Shown: positions 22,301-31,193, counted from the stretch's first letter. The stretch: 48,326 nt of DNA from Prevotella sp. CAG:1031 (GCA_000431215.1 HF985575.1:827-49152); one strand, 5' to 3'. Notes: generated by a model not told the origin, from the letters alone. Made by a program: numbers and translations.

Positions 22301-24905
22301 ACGCCGCTCCGACGAGCAGTCTGCCGCGACGCGAGGGCGACAACGCGAGCTTAACGGCCGGAGTCCACAGAACAGCCTCTACGGGGCTTGTCGTGTCGGT
22401 CGGCCGGTAAATTACCGTAGAAAGCGCCAGAGAGTCGGCATCGGCGGCAGAGAAGGTGATATCAACACGGCCCGATGACACCGAAGCGAGATCGAGACGG
22501 CGGTCGGCGGGAAGAGTGCCGCGGGCTACGACGCTGTCGCCGCGGGCGATGGTATAGCTGACCGGCGCTCCGACAGGTTTATTGTCGACGTCGACAAGCC
22601 GGATGTCGACAGCGGTCGGAACCGAGGCGTCAATAGCCGCAGGCAGAGAACCCATAAGACTGAGAGCCTTCCCTATCGAGAAACTGGTCGACGCCGTGTG
22701 GCTTTCGCCGTTGGCGGCCGTGACATCGGCGCGAACCGTGAAGATTCCGTCGGGATAAGGAGCCAGAGCGAGACCGGCGGCATCGACAGTAACACTGAAA
22801 CGTCCGTCGGCGTCGGTAGTGGTCGTCAGCGACGCGAACTCAACGGGCAGTCCCCCGCCCCACCAGCGCCAGCGCTGACCCGAGCTCAGAACAAGCGCGA
22901 CTGCTGCATCGGCCTGCGGAAATCCGCTATAGCTTTTTACCGTGCCGCTGATGGTATAATCGCCCGAAGCATTGGGGCGCGGACGGTCGAAAGCGATGGC
23001 AAATGTCGGCAGTTTATAATCGCTGACAGTGAAATCGGCCTGACCGGCCCCGTCGTTGAAAATTATCGTGAAATTGCCGCTGAGTCCTCCCTGCGGGATT
23101 GCGAAAGAACCTTCTATACGGCCCATAGCGTCGGTGACGGCCGAAAGAGTGTCGACAACCTGATAATTGGCATCGCGCATCGCCACCTTGATTCTGCGGT
23201 CGGCGGCGAGGCTGTTTCCGTTTTCTCCGGTCTCATAGGCGATAGCGCTCCAGAGCACTTCGTCGCCGGGACGGTAGAGCGGCAGGGCCGTGAAGCCTTT
23301 AACGATAAGGCGCGAACCGGGCTTCTGCACGGAGCTGTTCCAGAAACTGACCGCAACGGAGTTGTCACTACCTTTCGAAGCCACAACATATCCGCCGCCG
23401 TCGATGGTTTTAGGGTCGAAAGCGAAGGTTCCGTTGGCATCGGTGGTTCCGAGTGTCTTAAGAGTCGTGCGCTGACGCGAGCGGCCCATTTTAACCGTCG
23501 CTCCCTCGACAGGTTCTCCGCTGTCGGGATCGACAACCCAGAAAGCCGGCTGAGTGAATTTAGTCACAGCTAAAGCGAGGCGTGTGGCTGTAACGACCTC
23601 ATAGCTTGTCTCACGGTCGGGCTGACCGTCGACGGTCAGCACCGGCACGAGAATATAAGAACCCTCGGATGGGAAGGTATAGCTTAGCCGCAGATCGGCA
23701 CGAGCCGGAATATCGGGGCCCGAACTTACCGACAGCGTCCCGGTCTTAGTCGCCGACGGGCCGAGTGTCACCCAGCCCGAAGAGGCTGAGGCTACACGGT
23801 AGATGTCGATTCGCCCTTCTGTGACATTAGTGGCCGTGACAGCGATCTCCACCGGCTCGCCCGGAGCAAACATCGTCGGCGATGTCAGCGACATCTGAGG
23901 GCGCCGGCTCTCGGCAATGATATTTTTAAGACATCCGGCCTGCAGAGCGTTGGGGAAACGCCTGAGCAAAGCGTCGGCATCGGCGGCAACGGCTGTCATG
24001 CGCCGGAAACGTATCTCGGGATTGTCGACATAAATATCGGCGAGAGCGGTGATGATCTGGCCGGAATATTCGCTGTCGCCATACAGGCCCAACAAATCGC
24101 GCAAAGCCTTGTCACGGGCCATGGAGATATCATCACCGCGACGGTCGGCAACATGATTCACAATGAAATCGAGGCGGCGGAGCGAGGCGTTTATAGCAGT
24201 CGGCACGGCGATTCCGGATTCGGAGAGCCATCCGCGGTAGGCCTCGAGAATCGTCGCGGCATCGTCGTTGGCGGGAATGCCCGGCTGAGAAGCCGAAATC
24301 ATCTTCACCGGCAGGATATTTCCAACTCGCAGCACATCGCCGAGCAGATCTATTCCTTTCGAATAGATGAAGTCGCTGACAAACGGATAATACGGTTCCA
24401 TGGCGCGGTCAACGCCGCTGATACAGTCGCGCCAGAGAGTCAGACGCTCGCCGACGCCATGTCCCATGGCTCTCACTACAAGGTCGGAGATTACCTTGCG
24501 GAACTGAGCGCCGCTCCAGAGGTTATAGTCAGGCGGCAGCGGCGACAGCGGCATTTTGCGCGCGTCGTAGGTATAACGGTTGGCATTGTAGAGGGCCGTG
24601 TAGATGTCGGCTTCAAGCAGATCATAGACCGCGCGGGCCGTAGGATCGGTCATTGCCCGTCGTCCGCGATCGAGCAGTGCGAACACCCGTGGCAGCGAGT
24701 CGTTATCGACGGCGCCCTGGGCGAGACCATAGTCGATCAGCGCCCTGACCGATGCCGGCGCGTTGCCGGTGCCGAGAGCGCGCTCGAAGCTGCGCAAGGC
24801 CGTGGCGCTTACCTTCTTCGGAAACGCGAAATCGGGTTTGGTAGCGGCCGAAGCCATAAAAGAGCTTATTAACACGAAAAACGCGGCTAAGGCCACGCTT
24901 TTCAT
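19365..24905 (-). CDS. Giant alpha-2-macroglobulin family protein without thioester motif
   Basis: About 1846 residues from the ATG at 24905 (MKSVALAAFFVLISSFMASAA signal peptide; an ATG at 24923 is also possible). It has the Bacteroidota macroglobulin layout: N-terminal helical region, chains of MG-type beta domains with FKTIDGGGYVVASKGS-like and YRPGDEVLWSAIAYETG segments, the bait/A2M core ALWRPVLTTDADGRLTFTFTVPD and PPRFMRAGDK, an alpha-helical toroid, and a C-terminal receptor-like domain. The toroid begins VVTALPGLLDGDISTSPEAA, where thioester members carry CxEQ; no such motif occurs. It therefore cannot trap proteases covalently. Likely periplasmic or outer-membrane bound. Follows an ECF sigma operon and probably belongs to it. 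Confidence 0.88.
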   Translation of the reverse strand: MKSVALAAFFVLISSFMASAATKPDFAFPKKVSATALRSFERALGTGNAPASVRALIDYGLAQGAVDNDSLPRVFALLDRGRRAMTDPTARAVYDLLEADIYTALYNANRYTYDARKMPLSPLPPDYNLWSGAQFRKVISDLVVRAMGHGVGERLTLWRDCISGVDRAMEPYYPFVSDFIYSKGIDLLGDVLRVGNILPVKMISASQPGIPANDDAATILEAYRGWLSESGIAVPTAINASLRRLDFIVNHVADRRGDDISMARDKALRDLLGLYGDSEYSGQIITALADIYVDNPEIRFRRMTAVAADADALLRRFPNALQAGCLKNIIAESRRPQMSLTSPTMFAPGEPVEIAVTATNVTEGRIDIYRVASASSGWVTLGPSATKTGTLSVSSGPDIPARADLRLSYTFPSEGSYILVPVLTVDGQPDRETSYEVVTATRLALAVTKFTQPAFWVVDPDSGEPVEGATVKMGRSRQRTTLKTLGTTDANGTFAFDPKTIDGGGYVVASKGSDNSVAVSFWNSSVQKPGSRLIVKGFTALPLYRPGDEVLWSAIAYETGENGNSLAADRRIKVAMRDANYQVVDTLSAVTDAMGRIEGSFAIPQGGLSGNFTIIFNDGAGQADFTVSDYKLPTFAIAFDRPRPNASGDYTISGTVKSYSGFPQADAAVALVLSSGQRWRWWGGGLPVEFASLTTTTDADGRFSVTVDAAGLALAPYPDGIFTVRADVTAANGESHTASTSFSIGKALSLMGSLPAAIDASVPTAVDIRLVDVDNKPVGAPVSYTIARGDSVVARGTLPADRRLDLASVSSGRVDITFSAADADSLALSTVIYRPTDTTSPVEAVLWTPAVKLALSPSRRGRLLVGAAWPTYAQLTIATPKRIVEQRWIKLDAGLREIDITLPDDVDDATLTLAASARYRVGELSVDLSVDGTSKAISLSVESFRDKTRPGDNETWRFSVSDAQGRGRQAALLLDMYNNAIAALESPSFGFRPYSFGGYSFTRSIHDPASTMTAGVSKRLNSNDCFIPGTPDFNTWGRSWMTFRGYIRGTMLMKTSARSNSAMMADEAAVEEVADLGASPDVVPTYASGVEEHKAVEKPAPDNSDCRPAEMPLALWRPVLTTDADGRLTFTFTVPDANTTWTLAALAVTPDVMTDLRELEMTVSKPVMVQPNPPRFMRAGDKAVVATSVMNNSESPAVIDVTVEAYNPADGRIVASLTRSVSVGAMQAAVVDMPVVAEPDLTMIGLRVRGRAGSFADGEQTIIPVLPSSASVIESTPFYIAPGDGAFTLDIPAGRGSDNKLILDFTENPAWAVVTALPGLLDGDISTSPEAAASIFSAAVARGLIRDNKAIARALEEWTRSDRSDSTLVSMLERNNDLKMLMLRATPWMADAAADTERMTRLALLFDRATTDRAIANGIDVLARLVREKGWSWIAGGQELSPWATTSVLFILGRLNSLGYMPADKRLARMIENAVEWFDADAAREYRRNPQGNYTFYTFVRDLYPDIAQSTAASAVGSATVQQLLGRWRDLPVVNKAVAALILEHHSYHSSAMTILESLREYANVSPTRGMWWPSAEQASFSIGAGNLSQAVMLQAFAAVDPSAKKDIDAIRQWLILQKEVQNWGTSPATTDIVATFLQTSGRWMTPARGVAVAVDGNNVELPQTDRLMGHFRVALPADASTLSIGRQADAPSWGAVIRRYTAQIDEIPAASQEDLSITKRYLVVDNTDVSSTEPIAVGCRVRVELTVKSKRALQYVTIVDDRPACFEPVEQLPGYLWSEGLGFYRENASTATRLFVDAMPAGTYVLTYDMWVNNAGEFLSGVATAQSQYAPAITAHSAGSALTVR

Positions 24906-24964
24906 TCGGCAACAATTATCCATAGAGTTGACGTTAGGGTTGGTTATGGGGTTATCGCGGCATA

Positions 24965-25432
24965 TCACTTGTTAGGCTTGCGGGGACGTTTTTTGTAATG
25001 CTCCTTGACCATCTGGCGCTGGAAATGGCGTTCGGCTCTCTTCAGCTTGAAAAGCTGGCGCGGCGACAGCAGTTTCCTGAACTGCGTGTAGTATTTCCTT
25101 TCGATCTGGGCTTCGCAGGTCTTGACGTTATACATGGCGTCGGTAGCCTTCAGGAGTTCGGCGTCAGTGGCCTTGTCGCCTTTCTGACAGACTCTCTTTT
25201 CGAGGGCGCGCGTCTGGTCGAACATTCGGCGCGTTTCGTTCTCCATCGAATCGTAGACCGGGAAGAATTTCTGCTGCTGCTCTTTGGTCAGAGCCAGTTC
25301 CTTTGCAAGATAATCATGCTTGAGTTCAAGCATCTCCCGGAACCATTCGTCACGGTCTTTCCCATCGGCATGACCGAAGAGCGGGCTGAGAAACATAACA
25401 AGCAAAAGAGTTATATTCAATATCGGCTTCAT
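24965..25432 (-). CDS. Spy/CpxP-like periplasmic protein
   Basis: 155 residues with a signal peptide (MKPILNITLLLVMFLSPLFGHA). The mature part is almost all helix and charged: ELALTKEQQQKFFPVYDSME and LLSPRQLFKLKRAERHFQ are the LTxxQ-type motifs of Spy/CpxP proteins. It ends in a basic tail (HYKKRPRKPNK). Such proteins act as periplasmic chaperones or envelope-stress sensors. It comes directly after the anti-sigma gene, which fits an envelope-stress operon. Confidence 0.78.
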   Translation of the reverse strand: MKPILNITLLLVMFLSPLFGHADGKDRDEWFREMLELKHDYLAKELALTKEQQQKFFPVYDSMENETRRMFDQTRALEKRVCQKGDKATDAELLKATDAMYNVKTCEAQIERKYYTQFRKLLSPRQLFKLKRAERHFQRQMVKEHYKKRPRKPNK

Positions 25433-25454
25433 TCTGAAAATTATTATTCGTTAA

Positions 25455-25895
25455 TTACAACGATTCCGACGACAGAGTTGTTGACACCGAATATTCGGCA
25501 GGGTCGACACCGTCGGAATACATTTCGTCGTAGACGTCGCTCTGATCGAGATCATCAATAAAATAGTGGTTCATGAAATCGTCATTGCTGACCGCGGCTG
25601 TAAGCACTTCGTTCCCTCCGACACTGAGATCGGCGGGATTGGAGGATATGCGGCCGAATATATGCATCATGCACCACACACCGGCAAACATGGCGGCCAT
25701 ATAGACGTAAGGGCGCAACCGCAGCCACAGATTCGGCCGCACCTTCACCGCAGGCGCGGCAGCGGCTTCGTCTTCCCAAGGCTGACGCGGAAGCGACGCC
25801 TCCATCCGGGCGGCGAAATCGCCGAAGTAGCCGTCGGGCACGGTCATGCCTGTGTGGCGGGCATTGCGTTCGAGAATATTATCGTTGTTTTCCAT
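25455..25895 (-). CDS. Probable membrane anti-sigma factor
   Basis: About 146 residues from MENNDNILER (ATG at 25895; an upstream start at 25925 would add ten residues). A cytoplasmic N-terminal part has TVPDGYFGDFAARMEASL, a segment typical of Bacteroidota anti-sigma proteins, followed by one membrane helix (YVYMAAMFAGVWCMMHIF) and an acidic exported tail. No zinc-binding HxxxCxxC motif is seen. It follows the ECF sigma gene by some 50 bases, the usual order for a sigma and its regulator. Confidence 0.7.
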   Translation of the reverse strand: MENNDNILERNARHTGMTVPDGYFGDFAARMEASLPRQPWEDEAAAAPAVKVRPNLWLRLRPYVYMAAMFAGVWCMMHIFGRISSNPADLSVGGNEVLTAAVSNDDFMNHYFIDDLDQSDVYDEMYSDGVDPAEYSVSTTLSSESL

Positions 25896-25942
25896 TCGGA
25901 TTATCTTTTCTGAAATGTTAGACACAGCGGATAGCCAAAGGT

Positions 25943-26497
25943 TTATTCCTCTCTCAAAAAATCTTCGATTTTCTTGACGGCATGATGATATGAAGCCTTC
26001 AGAGCGCCCACCGACGTTCCGACGATCTCGCTGATGTCTTCATATTTCATTTCGTCGAAATAGCGCATATTGAAGACAAGGCGCTGTTTCTCAGGCAGCA
26101 TGGCGACAGCCTTGCGGAGTTTGAGCGCGAGAGCGTCGCCGTCGATCATAGTGTCGGCTTCTATGCGGGCCGACGCACTGCTTTCAGGATCGTCGAGCGA
26201 AAGCGTCTGACAGCGTTTCTCTCGTTCGAGAAATGTCAGGCTTTCGTTGATGGCTATTTTGTGGAGCCAGGTCGAGAGTCGGGCATCGCCGCGGAAGTTC
26301 TCGAGACTCTGCCACGCCTTCATAAAGGTATTCTGAAGCAGATCGTTGGCATCGTCGTGGTTGTCGACGAGGCGTCGTATCTGCCAATATAGCGGCTCGG
26401 TATATGCTCTTATGGCCTCTCCAAAGGCTTTGCGTGCCTGCGACGGGTCGCGCAGGCGCTCTTCGAGGTCGGGAGCTACGGCTGGTTGTTTCGGCAT
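25943..26497 (-). CDS. ECF-type RNA polymerase sigma factor
   Basis: 184 residues with both ECF domains. Region 2 includes YTEPLYWQIRRLVDNHDDANDLLQ and the promoter-melting segment FMKAWQSLENFRGDARLSTWL. Region 4 is LPEKQRLVFNMRYFDEMKYEDI followed by the helix-turn-helix SEIVGTSVGALKASYHHAVKKI. It directs polymerase to stress or surface-function promoters. The genes behind it (anti-sigma, Spy-like, macroglobulin) are its probable regulon core. It starts 43 bases after gldE and may also be reached by read-through. Confidence 0.92.
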   Translation of the reverse strand: MPKQPAVAPDLEERLRDPSQARKAFGEAIRAYTEPLYWQIRRLVDNHDDANDLLQNTFMKAWQSLENFRGDARLSTWLHKIAINESLTFLEREKRCQTLSLDDPESSASARIEADTMIDGDALALKLRKAVAMLPEKQRLVFNMRYFDEMKYEDISEIVGTSVGALKASYHHAVKKIEDFLREE

Positions 26498-26540
26498 ATT
26501 GGCTTTAGGGATGAGTCGTTACGGTTTGTTGATGTGGTCA

Positions 26541-27842
26541 TCACTTGTCGGCATCGGCGCTATCGTTATCGGGAGCCGGCTCGACGCGGATCAGCTCGAG
26601 GCGTGTGGCGCTGCGGCGCGTCACGGTAAATGCCAGCGGGCCCAGAATCACTGTCTGCCCCTCTTCGGGAATAGCTCCGGTGTTGAAAAGGATATATCCG
26701 GCGAGTGTCTGATAATCGTCTTCCTCGGGAATGTCGAGACGATAATCGTCGCGCAGCGTGCGAACCTCTATGCGACCAGAAAACTCATATACTCCGGGGG
26801 CGAGTTCTCGGGCTTCGGCCACGTCGGCGTCGTGCTCGTCGCGGATATCTCCGAAAATTTCCTCTACAAGATCTTCGAGGGTGATAAGGCCGGAGGTGCC
26901 TCCGAACTCGTCGACGACAATCGCCACCGATCGCTTCTCGTTGAGCAGGCGGCGCATCATTTTGTTGGCAAGTAAAGTCTCGGGAGCATATACAACCGGC
27001 TTAAGCCGCTCCTTCCAGTCGACGGCGGTATCGAATAGCTCGCTGACATGGATATATCCGACAACATTGTCGATGTCCTCGCGATAGACGATTATTTTCG
27101 AACGACCGCTTTCGGTGAAAAGTTCGCTGAGGCTTTCGCGCGTTGTCTCGTCGATATCGACTGCGACAATCTCGTTGCGCGGCACCATGCAGTCGCGCAG
27201 AATGGTCTTCGAGAAGTCGAGAGCGTTGTGGAACATCTTGACTTCGTCTTCAACCTCATCTTCCTGAGGCGTCTTGACATCGTCGAGCGTGCGGTCGAGA
27301 TAGCTGTTGAGATCGCTGACCGATAATGCCCCGAGCGGAGCTTTTTCCGATTTCACGCCTGCCAGACGCATCAGCGCCTTGCTGATCCACGATGTGAACG
27401 CGCTTATCGGATAAAGAATCAGATAGAACAGAAAAACCGGAATTGCAAAGAGTTTCAGCGACGTGTTCGGGTTGATGCGGAACACGCTCTTCGGGAAGAA
27501 CTCCCCCATCAGCAGTATGACCAGTGTCGACACCAGCGTCGAGATCAGCAGCAGCAGTCCCTGATTGAGATTATAGCGGGCCAGCCAGTAGTGTTCGATA
27601 AGCTCGGCGGCTCCCATGCCGTAGATGACGAGCATGACATTGTTGCCGACAAGAATTGTCGATATGAACAGTTCCTGATGTCCGTAGAACAGACCGACAA
27701 TACGGCCTATAAGGCCGCCTTTCTTCACATCAAGGCCCATAACCACACGGTCGCCGGTAATATAGGCGATCTCCGTGCCCGAAAACAGGGCAGAAAACGC
27801 CAGCGACACGAGTGCCACGATGAGCCATGTGATCCAATCCAT
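26541..27842 (-). CDS. gldE: CNNM/HlyC-CorC family membrane protein, GldE type
   Basis: 433 residues. An N-terminal DUF21 membrane domain with several helices opens SLAFSALFSGTEIAYITGDR. A CBS pair follows (MVPRNEIVAVD; VVDEFGGTSGLITLEDLVEEIFGDIRDEHD), ending in a C-terminal CorC/HlyC domain (YRLDIPEEDDYQTLAGYILF). The family moves or senses Mg/Co, and the Bacteroidota form is called GldE because it supports gliding or type IX secretion in Flavobacterium. Here it sits 16 bases downstream of lptC. Confidence 0.86.
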   Translation of the reverse strand: MDWITWLIVALVSLAFSALFSGTEIAYITGDRVVMGLDVKKGGLIGRIVGLFYGHQELFISTILVGNNVMLVIYGMGAAELIEHYWLARYNLNQGLLLLISTLVSTLVILLMGEFFPKSVFRINPNTSLKLFAIPVFLFYLILYPISAFTSWISKALMRLAGVKSEKAPLGALSVSDLNSYLDRTLDDVKTPQEDEVEDEVKMFHNALDFSKTILRDCMVPRNEIVAVDIDETTRESLSELFTESGRSKIIVYREDIDNVVGYIHVSELFDTAVDWKERLKPVVYAPETLLANKMMRRLLNEKRSVAIVVDEFGGTSGLITLEDLVEEIFGDIRDEHDADVAEARELAPGVYEFSGRIEVRTLRDDYRLDIPEEDDYQTLAGYILFNTGAIPEEGQTVILGPLAFTVTRRSATRLELIRVEPAPDNDSADADK

Positions 27843-27858
27843 AACGTTATTATATTAA

Positions 27859-28422
27859 TTAATGTGTCTTCAGTTGACTTGCGGGGAAGATTCCGCTGAC
27901 GCGGCGTATCTCGTAGGATGTCAGCCGCTCGTTGGCGTTGAAGCCGTAACCCTCGAGGGTTCTGTCGGGACGCTCTACGCGCATGAACGAGTCGCTGTAG
28001 ACCTTATGGGTCGACTGATCCCAGAAGAGCTGATTCGTTCTGAAACGGGTTTTCTCGACCGTCGATATGTCGATATTACCATCGAGCTGCCAGAGCTGCT
28101 GCTGCCTGAAATAGATGGCCGAGTCGCAGGTGACGGTTGCGACCTGATGCATGTAGTCGTCGAATTTCACGAGTTTAAGCCCGTTCGGGAACCGCCAGTA
28201 GGGACGTTTGGCCTCGTCGTACATGAGCCACAGCGGGGTCGTTATCTGGTAGCGCGTGATGCCGCTGTCGCTGATAAGGGTCTTTACGTCGCGCGTGAGC
28301 ATTGTCGGCGTTGTCTCGGGATTGACCACAAAGCCTACGGAGCCGATATGGCTCTCCTGACGGCATCCGGCGACAAGCGCCACGATGGCGACGACAATGA
28401 TTGTTCGCGTCAGTCTGACCAC
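27859..28422 (-). CDS. lptC: LPS export protein LptC
   Basis: 187 residues, with a lipoprotein-type N-terminus (TIIVVAIVALVAGC). The LptC body has TMLTRDVKTLISDSGITRYQI, WRFPNGLKLVKFDD and a beta-jellyroll with DSAIYFRQQQLWQLDGN. LptC receives lipopolysaccharide from LptBFG and passes it to LptA across the periplasm. Order coaX, outer-membrane protein, lptC, gldE is a conserved Bacteroidales cluster. Confidence 0.9.
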   Translation of the reverse strand: MVRLTRTIIVVAIVALVAGCRQESHIGSVGFVVNPETTPTMLTRDVKTLISDSGITRYQITTPLWLMYDEAKRPYWRFPNGLKLVKFDDYMHQVATVTCDSAIYFRQQQLWQLDGNIDISTVEKTRFRTNQLFWDQSTHKVYSDSFMRVERPDRTLEGYGFNANERLTSYEIRRVSGIFPASQLKTH

Positions 28423-28441
28423 AGGCTACAGGCTGCTGCGT

Positions 28442-29689
28442 TCAGCGCAACTTGCTCTGCATGAACCAGAGCTGGTTGAAGTTGACGCCGAGGCGTATGT
28501 TAAAATAGTTCTCTGTCACCAGCGCCTGAGGCGTACAGCTGCGGTGAATCCAGTCAAAACCGAGGTTTATCACCGTTTTGCCGCCCGGAGCAGGGAATCC
28601 GAAGCCGCATGAAAGCCCGTATTCACGGACGTGGTTGGTTCCGATCTCCATATAGTCGCGGGCCCAATGACCGCCGAGGCGATAGGTTATGCGTCTGAGA
28701 TAACCACCACGCTGGGCCGGGGTGTAGGCTGCGCCGAGACCGACACGGTAGCGGTCGCAGAATGTTGTCGAGGTGAAATCCTCCTGATGGCCTATCTTGG
28801 CTTTCGACCAGGGCTGATAGGTAAAATCGGCCTCGACGAAGAGGGCGCGGTTCCATTCATATGCAATACCGGCGCCCCATGTGTCTGGAATCGAGAAGCG
28901 GTTGCGTATCGACGCATAGCCTATGGTGTCGGGAGCGGCGTCACTGTTGATGTCGTATTTCTGCACCCAGGTGTGGCCGAGAAGGGTTTTGCCGGGCGAA
29001 TAGGTCAGGCCGGCCGAAAGTGCGTGGCGCCGGTTGATTTCGAGGCGATACTGTATTCCGAAGTCGAGATGATAGTCACGGACCTGAATAATCTGTTCGA
29101 ACAGCGACGTAGACGAGGTGTTGGTGTGGGCATATACATCGTTATATGTCGTTCCGAAAAGATAGCCGATATTGACGCCGACGCTCAGGCCTTTGACAAT
29201 GCGTCCGGCGAAACCGAGATACAGGATGTTGAGGCCGCCCGTTCCTTCGTGGGCGCTGCTTCCGTTATCAATTTTCGAGCCGAAGCTGTAGCCCACCGAT
29301 GAATACGGCAGCAGGCCTATGCTCATTCCGAAACGGCGCGCTATGGGGAACTGCATATTGATATAGTCGAGGCCGCCCCCTATGCTGTTTTCTTTGTCGG
29401 AACCTTCGCGGCGGTTTACCGAAGTGAAGTCAAATCCCATGTCGAAAAGGAATGTCAGCGAATCGATGGCGGCGTATGAGGCTGGATTCATTGCGTTGAT
29501 CTGGCGCCCCGACTGCATGGCGTAGCCTACGCCGCCCATCTGGCGCTGGGCCGACGACGCGTTATCATTGAGCAGGCCGTAGCCGAACCGCGAATAAGGG
29601 CTGCCTATGCTCTGCTGGGCCAACCCTGTCAGGGCCGACACTATCAGCGCCAGAGCGGCAATTGTCAGTCTGAATGTTTTATGCTTCAT
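28442..29689 (-). CDS. Outer-membrane beta-barrel protein (FadL/PorV-like style)
   Basis: 415 residues with a signal peptide (LTIAALALIVSALTGLAQ). It begins SIGSPYSRFGYGLLNDNASS and MGGVGYAMQSGRQINAMNPASYA, a segment shared by Bacteroidota FadL-like or PorV-like barrels, followed by alternating beta strands to a terminal NIRLGVNFNQLWFMQSKLR. Role unknown: a lipid or hydrophobe channel is the usual guess. It overlaps coaX by 11 bases and precedes lptC. Confidence 0.78.
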   Translation of the reverse strand: MKHKTFRLTIAALALIVSALTGLAQQSIGSPYSRFGYGLLNDNASSAQRQMGGVGYAMQSGRQINAMNPASYAAIDSLTFLFDMGFDFTSVNRREGSDKENSIGGGLDYINMQFPIARRFGMSIGLLPYSSVGYSFGSKIDNGSSAHEGTGGLNILYLGFAGRIVKGLSVGVNIGYLFGTTYNDVYAHTNTSSTSLFEQIIQVRDYHLDFGIQYRLEINRRHALSAGLTYSPGKTLLGHTWVQKYDINSDAAPDTIGYASIRNRFSIPDTWGAGIAYEWNRALFVEADFTYQPWSKAKIGHQEDFTSTTFCDRYRVGLGAAYTPAQRGGYLRRITYRLGGHWARDYMEIGTNHVREYGLSCGFGFPAPGGKTVINLGFDWIHRSCTPQALVTENYFNIRLGVNFNQLWFMQSKLR

Positions 29690-30416
29690 TGTGATTCAAT
29701 ATGCTGTTTAAGCCCAGTCCCGTCAGGTTGTCACAGCAGACAACGTCGACGTTCCGGGGTATACTTTTGTTGACAATATCGGAATATCCGCCGGTCAGCA
29801 CGATAGTCGTGTCGGCCGGACAGAGCGATTTATAGTAGAAAAGTTCTCCTACGGTGCCGGCTACAGCGCCGCGCGACATGGCCCCGGCGGTGTCGCAGCC
29901 TGTCCATTCAAGGCAATCAAGCGGCCCTGTGGCTTCGGCCGTTATGGCGGGGAGCAGCGACGTATGGTCGTGGAGAGCGTCGAGACGCATTCCTACCCCC
30001 GCCGATATGACCCCTCCGCGGAAACAATTGCCGGCGTCGACGAAGTCGAATGTCGAAGCCGTTCCGAGGTCGCCGACAAGCAGCGGCCCGCGGCCGACAA
30101 CCGAGCGCGCTCCGACAGCGGCCGCGATGCGGTCGGCTCCGAGGCGCGAGATGTCGTAACGCGAGAAGTCAAGCGGAGTCGGTGTGTCTGCCGAAAGTCT
30201 TACATACCGGCGCCCCAAAGTCCGGGCAGCCTCTTCGGCTTCGGCGGCTACAGGCGCCACGGCGCTGAGAATGACTCCGTCGAAACTCTTGCCGCCGGCA
30301 AAACGGCATAGCCCGTCAGCCGTCAGATCAGCCACGGTGACGGCATAGGCGGCCCGGCCGTCGTCCCAGAGGGTCAGCTTCGTCGATGAGTTTCCGCGGT
30401 CGATAGTGAGATTCAT
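29679..30416 (-). CDS. coaX: Type III pantothenate kinase
   Basis: 245 residues with the ASKHA fold. The phosphate-1 motif is DRGNSSTKLTLWDDG, the GADR signature is in RLGADRIAAAVGAR, and the second phosphate motif is VGDLGTASTFDFV. It makes 4'-phosphopantothenate, the first step toward coenzyme A. It starts 6 bases after the small membrane gene. Confidence 0.92.
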   Translation of the reverse strand: MNLTIDRGNSSTKLTLWDDGRAAYAVTVADLTADGLCRFAGGKSFDGVILSAVAPVAAEAEEAARTLGRRYVRLSADTPTPLDFSRYDISRLGADRIAAAVGARSVVGRGPLLVGDLGTASTFDFVDAGNCFRGGVISAGVGMRLDALHDHTSLLPAITAEATGPLDCLEWTGCDTAGAMSRGAVAGTVGELFYYKSLCPADTTIVLTGGYSDIVNKSIPRNVDVVCCDNLTGLGLNSILNHNEA

Positions 30417-30422
30417 ACCGGC

Positions 30423-30833
30423 TTATTTCTTTTTGTTCTCAAGTTCTTTGGCGGCCACGCGCGGCTTCATGATAGATGTGTAGACGAGCAGGGCGCCTCC
30501 GGCCAAAGTGAATGCGATCCAGTCTGTGCCGGCAGTCTTGAGCCACATAAACACGGCCGATGTCGCAAAAAACAACGTTGCCCACACTTCGATATGACAC
30601 AGACGGCGAAGACGCATCGGCATCTTCCTGATGGCCGGAAGCGACGCGGCCCGGCCGACAAGCTGAAGCAGCACTCCGGCGCTGAAAAAGTATATCGCAT
30701 TATGGTGGAACAGCGGCAGAGTCATTCCGACAAGTATACAGAGCAGTCCGATACTGAGCAGCCAGTCGGCCCACTCGGGAACACGTGGAAGCTGTGCCGG
30801 GGTTCCGGCCTGTTTGTTTTTGTCACTCATCAC
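30423..30833 (-). CDS. Small four-helix membrane protein of unknown function
   Basis: 136 residues with a soluble N-terminus and four hydrophobic segments (WLLSIGLLCILVGMTLPLF; AIYFFSAGVLLQLVGRA; VWATLFFATSAVFMWL; WIAFTLAGGALLVYTSI). It overlaps divIC by four bases and precedes coaX, an arrangement found across Bacteroidales, so it is a real conserved gene. No known function. Confidence 0.75.
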   Translation of the reverse strand: MMSDKNKQAGTPAQLPRVPEWADWLLSIGLLCILVGMTLPLFHHNAIYFFSAGVLLQLVGRAASLPAIRKMPMRLRRLCHIEVWATLFFATSAVFMWLKTAGTDWIAFTLAGGALLVYTSIMKPRVAAKELENKKK

Positions 30834-31129
30834 TCTTCAAATATATAGACGTCTTCACCGGCGCGCTGCATGTGATATTGCTCGCGCACAATCTTTTCCA
30901 TAGTCTCGGGGTCGGTCGAAAGCCGGTCGTTCAGGCTCTGATAATACAACAGAGTGTCCTGATTCTCCTTGATCTCGGCTGTCAAGCGCTCGATCTCTTT
31001 TTCATGCTCATATATCCGCATGACCGAGTTGTCATTGAAGAAAAGGATAAAAGCGACAACTCCCACGGCAAGCAGCAACGTGGGCGACAGATAGCGCTTA
31101 CACCAGGCTATGGTTGACTTGAAACTCAT
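30830..31129 (-). CDS. FtsB/DivIC-type septum initiator
   Basis: 99 residues: short cytoplasmic start, one membrane helix (LLLAVGVVAFILFF) and a coiled coil (IYEHEKEIERLTAEIKENQ), ending EKIVREQYHMQRAGEDVYIF. This is the DivIC/FtsB pattern, which binds FtsL and FtsQ at the division septum. It is first gene of the long leftward series. Confidence 0.87.
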   Translation of the reverse strand: MSFKSTIAWCKRYLSPTLLLAVGVVAFILFFNDNSVMRIYEHEKEIERLTAEIKENQDTLLYYQSLNDRLSTDPETMEKIVREQYHMQRAGEDVYIFEE

Positions 31130-31159
31130 TATTTTGACGTCTGTTTATATAATGAACGG

Positions 31160-31193
31160 CAAATTTAGCGATTTTTTACGACACCGACGCAAA
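31160..31193 (-). promoter_or_regulatory. Predicted promoter of the divIC operon
   Basis: Minus-strand TAAATTTG (31160-31167) with TTTG (31190-31193) 22 bases upstream, slightly wide spacing. Confidence 0.5.
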
